Of a DNA stretch of 64,000 nt, positions 56,600 through 64,000 are shown piece by piece. This stretch comes from Beroe forskalii (lineage: Eukaryota > Ctenophora > Nuda > Beroida > Beroidae). The stretch is taken from contig WFMF01000420.1 of NCBI GenBank assembly GCA_011033025.1, forward strand, positions 1 through 64,000, written 5' to 3'. Each line of letters starts with the position of its first letter. The first letter of the stretch is position 1. The notes under the pieces are model-generated. The model was not told where the DNA came from, searched no databases, and saw nothing but the letters and a program-made list of their open reading frames with translations. The translations under genes were made by a program, and so were the position numbers.

Positions 56600-57339
56600 G
56601 TTTCTCGTTTGATATGTCACATTGCAGACGAGATGTAACACCAAATCAGGGATGCACTCTGATTACTGATAGGTATAGAATCGTATCGCCATGATGGCAT
56701 TGATGACTCTGATCTGCTCTGATAAGGTGTAATATCCTTAATTGCATTTACACCAAGTTTCTGTAGCACTTAACTGAAATATCGGATAATTGTTTATGAG
56801 CCGCATAATAGAATGAATAATTTTCTTTATTCTCTTCTTAGCTCAGCGAAGTGAAACGAACTTTTTCTGAAATTCAATTAATTTCGTCGAATCTTCAACG
56901 TCATCAGGAAATCTGACAATGATATAGAATTAACTTTATTAAAGGTGCATGACGCGATAATCATGAAAAATTAACATATACTTTTTATTGGCTTAATGTG
57001 ATCCTTATAGCATAACAAAAACTTGTGGTAAGTATGGGCGTGTAAATTTCATGTATTACCGGTCTAATTGGATAAACTAATTTGTGCCGGATGCAGCAAT
57101 ACAGCACCCTCGCTTCTGATCATGTATTGTTTACATTGCGTTCCATGTTTCTGTTCGTGTTTAGTGTCATGCTGTGATGTAAAATACATGTTTCTCGTTT
57201 TAGACACCTCGGCTAATTATGTAATCTTGTTAACAAACTGCAATAAGGTTCTTTTGAACTTTTTAATTACGTAATAATAGCTTAATATTAGTTTATTAGT
57301 TAAAAACGAATTACACTATGCATTTCAAGTTTCAACAAT
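56600..57339. repeat. Left arm of an outer inverted repeat plus spacer
   Basis: 56811-56965 (GAATGAATAATTTTCTTTAT, TCAGCGAAGTGAAACGAAC, GATGACGTT inverse, AAAGGTGCATGACG) is inverted at 58815-58951 together with 60765-60842. The right arm is interrupted by the element at 58952-60756. The stretch between 56966 and 57339 has no recognised feature. Confidence 0.75.
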
Positions 57340-58440
57340 GAAGAATCTTCAGCGTTCTGACCAGTAGACTCAGACATCAGCGCACTCTTAGACCAGTGCA
57401 CTCTGATCTGAAACCAGTGCACTCTGATCTGACACAAGTCTACTCTGACACCAAGCCATTCTGACACCAATCCACTCTGACACCAATCTGACACTCTGAC
57501 ACCAGCGCACTCTGCAATCTTAGACCAGTGCACTCGGAAACCAGTGCACTCTGATCTGAAACCAGTGCACTCTGATCTGACACCAGTCTACTCTGACACC
57601 AAGCCATTCTGACACCAATCCACTCTGACACCAATTCACTCTGACACCAGCGCAATCTTAGACCAGTGCACTCAAACGAGTGCACTCTGATCTGACACCA
57701 GTCCACTCTGACACCAAGCCATTCTGACACCAATCCACTCTGACACCAATTCACTCTGACACCAAGGTAATCTTAGACCAGTGCACTCGGAAACCAGTGC
57801 ACTCTGACCTGAAACCAGTCCACTCTGACATCAATCCACTCTGACACCAATCCACTCTGACACCAATCCACTCTGACACCTGCACACTCTTACTCTTAGA
57901 CCAGTGCAATCGGAAACCAGTGCACTCTGATCTGACAGCAATCCATTCTGACACCAATCCACTCTGACACCAATCCACTATGACACCAGCGCACTCTTAG
58001 ACCAGTGCACTCTGAAACCAGTGCACTCTAGCACCAGTACACTCTGACTCTTTGACATTGACACTGGAGTGCACTCTGACACCAGCACACTCTGCAGACA
58101 CCACATCACTGGGACACCTGCGCTTTTGACAGCAGTACATGCACTCTGACACCAGTACACTCTAACACCAGTGCATTCTGATACAGGCGCACTCTGAGCC
58201 TGACTCCAGTAAACTCTAATAACAGTGACACCATTAATTGCACTCTTGACACCATTCACTCTGACATTAGTGCCTTCTGTCAACAGTGCGCTCGGGCACC
58301 ATCCCACAGTGATAACAGTTCACTTTCACATCAATGTCCAATGCACTCCGAGAGCAGTGCACTCTGACACCAGTGCATTGAGAAATGAGAATCTCCACAC
58401 TCCAACACCAGTTCACTCTGGACCCATATGGAAATTACAC
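57340..58440. repeat. 16-21 bp degenerate array (CACTCTGACACCAATC and relatives)
   Basis: Two unit classes intermix: CACTCTGACACCAATC (16 bp) and ACCAGTGCACTCTGATCTGA (about 20-21 bp). A larger block (GCACTCTGATCTGAAACCAG through CCAATTCACTCTGACACC) recurs several times, for example from 57400, 57540 and 57670. From about 58030 the array decays. Confidence 0.9.
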
Positions 58441-58821
58441 CGGCTATAATAGTGATCCAGTCAAAACAGATTGAATTGACTGTTTAAACTGTTCATTTTG
58501 TCGCATGAAACATCTGCTTTTTAAAATTTTTCAGCTTGGTGCATCAAATGATATTAATCAATGTCATAATTATGCGGGTGAAAAGTGGGATGAAGCACCA
58601 AGACTGTAATTATAATTCAATTAGCCTCGCTGTATCGCTAGCGTACTGTTGTTGATATTGATATGCAGCGCAGGGTGCTGTATTGCTGCAGAAAGCGGAA
58701 TCTTTGGGGGCTCTAATTAGGGTGATCTAATTAGGAACACGCCGCAAGATATACATAGGCGTGATCCACTAGTGATCTGCTACTATTTTAAGCAAAGTTG
58801 TTTTTTTCGTGTCATGCACCT
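58441..58821. other. Unassigned sequence inside the outer inverted repeat
   Basis: No gene recognised. It ends at the TCATGCACCTTTAA end of the right arm. Confidence 0.35.
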
Positions 58822-58901
58822 TTAAATGAAAATGAAAAATCATAAAATTAGAAAATGAAAATTTTCATTTTCTAATTTTATGATTTTTCATTTTCATTTA
58901 A
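58822..58901. mobile_element. Perfect palindromic insertion (40 bp arms, no loop)
   Basis: Centre at 58861/58862 (GAAAATGAAAATTTTCATTT). Comparison with the uninterrupted opposite arm (about 56950: TTTATTAAAGGTGC) shows that about 70 bp were inserted, with TTTAA repeated at both sides. Confidence 0.75.
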
Positions 58902-59406
58902 TAAAGTTAATTCTATATCATTGTCAGATTTCCTGATGACGTTGAAGATTCGGCATAATAGGCCGCGAACTTTAGTTCGCCGCGAACCCGGGCGAACTCA
59001 GGCGAACCCGCGCGAACTCCGCGCGAGTTCGCCAGCGTTCGCCGACAGTTCGCCAATTTTTTTCCTTTGCGAACTCCGCTGAAGTTCGCCGAAAGTTCGC
59101 CAGACGTTCGCCGAACTCCGGGCGAACTCGAGCGAACTCAGGCGAACCCGCGCGGAGTTCGCCGCAAACTGAGACGAACTAGTTCGCCGCGAACTAGTTC
59201 GCAGCGAACTTAAAATTTTTGGTTGGCGAACGATTTTTTGGAGTTCGCGGCGGACTCGTTCGCGGCGAACTTGTTCGCAGCGAACTAGTTCGCGGCGGAC
59301 TAGTTCGCCGCGAACTACTTTTTTCTAAGTTCGCGGCGAACTAGTTCGCGGCGAACTTTTGTCCGACGTTGTCTGACCCCTTCGCCTTCGGTTAGGGTTT
59401 GGGTTA

Positions 59407-59720
59407 GGGGCCATCCATAAACTAAAAGGACGTCCGCAAAATTTCGAGCATTTTAGACCCCTCCTCCCCCTTGTCCGCAAACGTCCGCATTTCAGAAACC
59501 CCTCCCTCCCCCAGGACGTCCGCACTTTTCTTTAAAATCTTTTGAGTCATCATTCTGGGCCCGAAATTTCACGATTTTCTTGTGAAATAACCGTCAAATC
59601 GACCAAAAATTGCGGACGTCCGCATTTGACCAAACACCCCCTCCCCCTATGTCCGCAAACATCCGCATTGGCCAGACTCCCCCTCCCCCCTCATTGCGGA
59701 CGTCCTTTATGGATGGCCCC
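59407..59720. mobile_element. 314 bp MITE nested in the telomere-like array, TTA target duplication
   Basis: Ends GGGGCCATCCATAAA and TTTATGGATGGCCCC, with TTA on both sides (59404-59406 and 59721-59723). Interior has GGACGTCCGCAAA words in both orientations and C-rich tracts. A TTA duplication with a GGG start fits a PIF/Harbinger-type MITE by analogy. Confidence 0.88.
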
Positions 59721-60240
59721 TTAGGGTTTGGGTTAGGGTTTGGGTTAGGGTTTGGGTTAGGGTTTGGGTTAGGGTTTGGGTTAGGGTTTGGGTTAGGGTT
59801 TGGGTTAGGGTTTGGGTTAGGGTTTGGGTTAGGGTTTGGGTTAGGGTTTGGGTTAGGGTTTGGGTTAGGGGTTTGGGTTAGGGTTTGGGTTAGGGTTTGG
59901 GTTAGGTTTGGGTTAGGGTTTGGGTTAGGGTTTGGGTTAGGGTTTGGGTTAGGGTTTGGGTTAGGGTTTGGGTTAGGGTTTGGGTTAGGGTTTGGGTTAG
60001 GGTTTGGGTTAGGGTTTGGGTTAGGGTTTGGGTTAGGGTTTGGGTTAGGGTTTGGGTTAGGGTTTGGGTTAGGGTTTGGGTTAGGGGTTTGGGTTAGGGT
60101 TTGGGTTAGGGTTTGGGTTTGGGTTAGGGTTTGGGTTAGGGTTTGGGTTAGGGTTTGGGTTAGGGTTTGGGTTAGGGTTTGGGTTAGGGTTTGGGTTAGG
60201 GTTTGGGTTAGGGTCTGGGTTTGGATTCGGGTTAGGGTTT
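59721..60240. repeat. 12 bp telomere-like array (TTAGGGTTTGGG)n, about 42 units
   Basis: Alternating TTAGGG and TTTGGG hexamers, very homogeneous with four single-base slips (near 59869, 59905, 60085 and 60114). One further unit lies left of the nested MITE (59392-59406). All G-rich on the plus strand. It lies in the middle of a transposon, so it is an internal array and not a chromosome end. Confidence 0.96.
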
Positions 60241-60764
60241 GCGAACAATCGTTCGAGGTGAACTAGTTTGGCAGTTTGCAGCGGAATTGTTATAACTTAT
60301 AGTTGATGACAAACAAGTTCGCAGCACAAAATGAATAATGAAGTTCGCCGCGAACTAGTTCGCCGCGAACTTAGAAAAAACTAGTTCTTGGCGAACTAGT
60401 TCGCGGCGAACTAGTCCGCCGCGAACTTGTTCGCCACGAACTAGTTCGCCGCGAACGATTGTCCGCCGGCGAACAATCGTTCGCCAACCAAAAATTTTAA
60501 GTTCGCTGCGAACAAGTTCGCGGCGAACTAGTTCGCCAGTTTGCGGCGAACTCCGCGCGGGTTCGCCTGAGTTCGCTCGAGTTCGCCCGGAGTTCGGCGA
60601 ACGTCTGGCGAACTCTCGGCGAACTTCAGCGGAGTTCGCCAAGGAAAAAAATTGGCGAACTGTCGGCGAACGCTTGCGAACCCGCGCGAACTCCGCGCGG
60701 GTTCGCCTGAGTTCGCCCGGGTTCGCGGCGAACTAAAGTTCGCGGCCTATTATGCCGAAGATTC

Positions 60765-61479
60765 GACGAAATTAATTGAATTTCAGAAAAAGTTCGTTTC
60801 ACTTCGCTGAGCTAAGAAGAGAATAAAGAAAATTATTCATTCATATTTCTGTAGCACTATCATATGTTTATATGTACATTCTTACATTCCCTTACACACA
60901 ATGTTTTGTGTACACCACGAACTTTGTTCTCTTGTTGTAGACTTTGCTTCGCAGAGAGATGCGAAAATTTGAATGGCATTCAATCGTCATTCCCAAATTT
61001 TCATTTGCGAGTGAGTGTGACAAATGTGAAATGACAAATAGCAAAATGGCAAATTACGCCGATAAGTCACCAAAAACCAGAAAAATGTCGCCAAAACCGG
61101 CGATAGTCGCCAAAAACTGGCAAAAAGTCACAAAAACTGGCAAAAAGTCGCCAAAAATAGAATTTGGAGAATGAAAATTTCATATTTAAATGCAGTTTTT
61201 TAATGAAAACTGCATATCTTCACGTTAGCACGTTCATTGCAATTGCATAGGTATAGGGGCCGGGATGGTCCTAGGATTTCACGGGCTGAACGCTTATCTG
61301 AAATTATACTAGGTAGGTACCTACTCATTGAGCTGATCATCAATATGTTTTTATCCGAAGTTCCTAACAAGATCCTCAAGAAGTTAACGAGGCACTTGAA
61401 AATCGGCTAAAACCAGTCACTTGTTACAACACGCGCAAATCGATCAGGTAACTTAAGGAGGTAAGCTTGCTCTCGGGCT
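60765..61479. other. Right arm of the outer inverted repeat, then non-coding sequence
   Basis: 60765-60842 pairs with about 56811-56890. Beyond it, 61060-61170 has AAAAACTGGCAAAAAGTCGC short repeats, giving a lysine-rich open frame (60944-61174) without a recognised domain. No gene assigned. Confidence 0.5.
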
Positions 61480-64000
61480 TGTTTTCAGAGACCACTGGGC
61501 ACTGGGTTTGCTCTTAGGGAGCTCTGGGTTTGCTCTCAGGGAGCGCTGGGTTTGCTGTCAGGGAGCTGGGTATGCTCTTAGGGAGCTGGGTTTACTCTCA
61601 AGGAAAAAGATTTTGCTCTCAGGGAAATGGGCTTTCTCCCAGGGAGCGCTGGGTTAACTCTCAGGCAGTGCTTGGTTTGCTGAGTTTGCTCTCAAGGAAT
61701 TAAATTTGCTGTCGGGTTTGTTGTCGGAGAGCACTGGGTTTGATCTTAGGGAGCATTGGGTTTGCTCTTAGGGAGCATAAGGTTTGCTCTCAGGGGCGCT
61801 GGGCTTGCTCTCAGGTATCTGGGTTTGCTCAAAGAAAGTGCTTGGTTTGCTGTCATGAAGCAACTGGGTTTGCCCTCTGGGAGCAGATGGGTTTGCTCTT
61901 AGGGAGCGCTGGGTTTGCTCTGAGGGAGCACTGGATTTGCTCTCAGGGAGCAGCTGGGTTTGCTCTCTAGGAGCAGCTGGGTTTCCTCTCGGGGAGAAGC
62001 TGGGCTTGTTTTCAGAGAGCACTTGGTTTGCTCTAAGGGAACACTGGGTTTACTCTCAAGAGCCGCTGGGTTCGCTCTCAGGGAGCTGAGCTTGCTCCCA
62101 GGGAGCGCTGAGTTAACTCTCAGGAGTCAGGGAGTGCTCGGTTTGCTCTCAGGGAGCAGCTGGGTTTGCTGGGTTATGCTCTTAGGGAACTGGGTTTGCT
62201 CAGGGCTGGGTCAGGGAAAAAAAATGGGTTTGCTCTCAGGGAGCTGGGTTTGCTCAGGGAGCGCTGGGTTTGCTCTCAGGGAGCAGCTGGGTTTGCTCTC
62301 AGGAGTCAGGGAGTGCTCGGTTTGCTCTCAGGGAGCAGCTGGGTTTTGCTCTCAAGGAGCAGCTGGGTTTTGCTCTCAGGGAGCAGCTGGGTTTTGCTCT
62401 CACTCTCAGAGAGCAGCTGGGTTTTGCTCTCATGGAGCAGCTGGGTTTGCTCTCAAGGAGCAGCTGGGTTTTGCACTCATGGAGCAGCTGGGTTTGCTCT
62501 CAGGGAGCAGCTGGGTTTTGCTCTCTGGGAGCAGCTGGGTTTCCTCTCGGGAAGATACTGGGCTAGTTTTCAGAGAGCGCTGGGTTTGCTCTTAGGGAGC
62601 ACTGGGTTTGCTCTCAAGGTGCGCTGGGTTTGCGCTCAGGGAGCAGCTGGGTTTGCTCTCTGGGAGCAACTGGGTTTCCTCTCGGCGAGAAACTGGGCTT
62701 GTTTTCAGAGAGCACTTGGTTTGCTCTTAGGGAACACTGGGTTTACTCTCAAGGAGCGCTGAGTTCGCTCTCAGGGAGCTGAGCTTGCTCCCAGGGAGCG
62801 CTGAGTTAACTCTCAGGAGTCAGGGAGTGCTCGGTTTGCTCTCAGGGTGCAGCTGGGTTTTGCTCTCAAGGAGCAGCTGGGTTTTGCTCTCAAGGAGCAG
62901 CTGGGTTTTGCTCTCAGGAAGCAGCTGGGTTTGCTCTCAGGGAGCAGCTTGGTTTTGCTCTCAGGGAGCAGCTGGTTTTTGCTCTCATGGAGCAGCTGGG
63001 TTTTGCTCTCATGGAGCAGCTGGGTTTGCTCTCAGGGAGCAGATGGTTTTTGCTCTCATGGAGCAGCTGGATTTTGCTATCATGGAGCAGCTGGATTTTG
63101 CTCTCATGGAGCAGCTGGGTTTTGCTCTCATGGAGCAGCTGGGTTTTGCTCTCAGGGAGTAGCTGGGTTTTGCTCTCATGGAGCAGCTGGGTTTTGCTCT
63201 CATGGAGCAGCTGGGTTTTGCTCTCAGGGAGCAGCTGGTTTTTGCTCTCATGGAGCAGCTGGGTTTTGCTCTCAGGGAGCAGCTGGGTTTTGCTCTCAGG
63301 GAGCAGCTGGTTTTTGCTCTCATGGAGCAGCTGGGTTTTGCTCTCATGGAGCAGCTGGGTTTGCTCTCATGGAGCAGCTGGGTTTGCTCTCAGGGCAGCT
63401 GGGTTTGCTCTCAGGGAGCAGCTGGATTTTGCTCTCATGGAGCAGCTGGATTTTGCTCTAATGGAGCAGCTGGGTTTTGCTCTCAGGGAGCAGCTGGGTT
63501 TTGCTCTCATGGAGCAGCTGGGTTTTGCTCTCATGGAGCAGCTGGGTTTTGCTCTCAGGGAGCAGCTGGGTTTTGCTCTCAGGGAGCAGCTGGGTTTGCT
63601 CTCAGGGAGCAGCTGGGTTTTGCTCTCAGGGATCAGCTGGGTTTTGCTCTCAGGGAGCAGCTGGTTTTTGCTCTCAGGGAGCAGCTGGGTTTTGCTCTCA
63701 GGGAGCAGTTGGGTTTTGCTCTCAGGGAGCAGCTGGGTTTTGCTCTCAGGGAGCAGCTGGGTTTGCTCATGGAGCAGCTGGGTTTTGCTCTCAGGGAGCA
63801 GCTGGTTTTTGCTCTCATGGAGCAGCTGGGTTTTGCTCTCATGGAGCAGCTGGGTTTTGCTCTCATGGAGCAGCTGGGTTTTGCTCTCATGGAGCAGCTG
63901 GGTTTTGCTCTCATGGAGCAGCTGGGTTTGCTCTCAGATCAGGGAGCAGCTGGGTTTTGCTCTCATGGAGCAGCTGGGATTTTTCAGATCAGGGAGCAGC
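61480..64000. repeat. 24 bp minisatellite, about 100 units, truncated by the right window edge
   Basis: Unit GGGTTTTGCTCTCAGGGAGC then AGCT (24 bp; a 23 bp form lacks one T). The left part (61480-62800) is heterogeneous and includes a near-duplicate block: a GGCTTGTTTTCAGAGAGCAC to GAGTGCTCGGTTTGCTCTCA segment at about 62000-62145 and again at about 62695-62840. The right part is nearly uniform. The 24 bp period opens long frames on both strands, which I reject as genes. Confidence 0.96.

Larger units (their letters stand above)
58952..60756. mobile_element. 1.8 kb GTTCGC foldback transposon, family 3, with 8 bp target duplication GAAGATTC
   Basis: Ends GGCATAATAGGCCGCGAACT and the perfect inverse, flanked by GAAGATTC at 58944-58951 and 60757-60764. 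The opposite arm of the surrounding inverted repeat gives the empty site (GAAGATTCGACGAAATT, inverse at about 56891-56907). Arms of about 400 bp are inverted series of GTTCGCCGCGAACTAGTTCG palindromes. The core is a telomere-like array. Non-coding; 8 bp duplication and GG start as in families 1 and 2. Confidence 0.94.

Noticed and set aside
59721-60240. Chromosome end (true telomere)
   Set aside because: The array is bounded on both sides by arms of one transposon with an 8 bp target duplication, and unique DNA follows.
59610-60266. Gly/Leu/Phe repeat open frame
   Set aside because: A translation of the TTAGGGTTTGGG array within a transposon.
61960-63914. Several 100-210 codon open frames in the right-hand array
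   Set aside because: 24 bp period artefacts with mutually overlapping frames on both strands.
1-64000. tRNA, rRNA or other structured RNA genes
   Set aside because: I looked for tRNA box-like and rRNA-like stretches while reading and found none convincing. A covariance-model scan would be decisive.

Overview
This window reads as animal (metazoan) nuclear DNA that is overwhelmingly repetitive. The arguments are a GT-AG spliced gene with a metazoan-type CD225/dispanin domain, decayed LINE retrotransposons of L2/CR1-like type, many short terminal-inverted-repeat elements, and no compact prokaryotic gene layout. A marine invertebrate is my guess from the repeat style; no species can be named. 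Two stretches with stretched homopolymers look like low-quality Sanger read ends carried into an assembly.

Only one ordinary gene is supported: a dispanin-like small membrane protein on the minus strand. An exon at 10261-10103 and an apparently terminal exon at 6873-6691 are joined by a 3.2 kb phase-0 intron. That intron holds a divergent tandem duplication, a 46 bp tandem repeat, a decayed LINE ORF2 and a small foldback element. Other coding remnants are all of mobile origin: LINE ORF1 (25648-26292, minus), the matching 3' end of ORF2 (26424-28109, plus, split by a transposon), a LINE ORF1-like fragment (38280-38614) and a FLYWCH-type fragment (56282-56575, minus).

Region by region: 1-2190 is a 42 bp minisatellite. 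2191-6690 holds two foldback elements. 6691-10261 is the dispanin gene. 10647-12147 is a foldback element with an 8 bp target duplication. 12156-17574 is a mosaic of dispersed repeats and hairpins. 17583-19491 and 26685-28029 are two copies of another foldback family with 8 bp duplications. 19625-21990 is a 52 bp minisatellite. 23221-24807 is a 1.6 kb foldback. 29121-30689, 38650-40985 and 42775-46036 are three copies of a TTAA-type element, each carrying a ~42 bp tandem array of different length. 34380-36110 is a 35 bp minisatellite with the CRE octamer TGACGTCA in almost every unit. 46040-47720, 48428-49745, 50230-50690, 50936-51660 and 57340-58440 are further arrays, several with inverted halves. 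52567-56031 is a large foldback with a TA-flanked element inside it. 58952-60756 is a GTTCGC foldback holding a TTAGGGTTTGGG array that itself contains a MITE. 61480-64000 is a 24 bp minisatellite running off the right edge.

The unifying theme is tandem repeats carried inside, or arranged as, inverted-repeat transposons. Target-site duplications can be read directly for several families (8 bp three times, TTAA, TA, and 3 bp twice), and elements sit inside one another, so a relative insertion order can be read off. The long open frames inside the arrays come from unit lengths divisible by three, or from stop-free unit sequence, and are not treated as genes.
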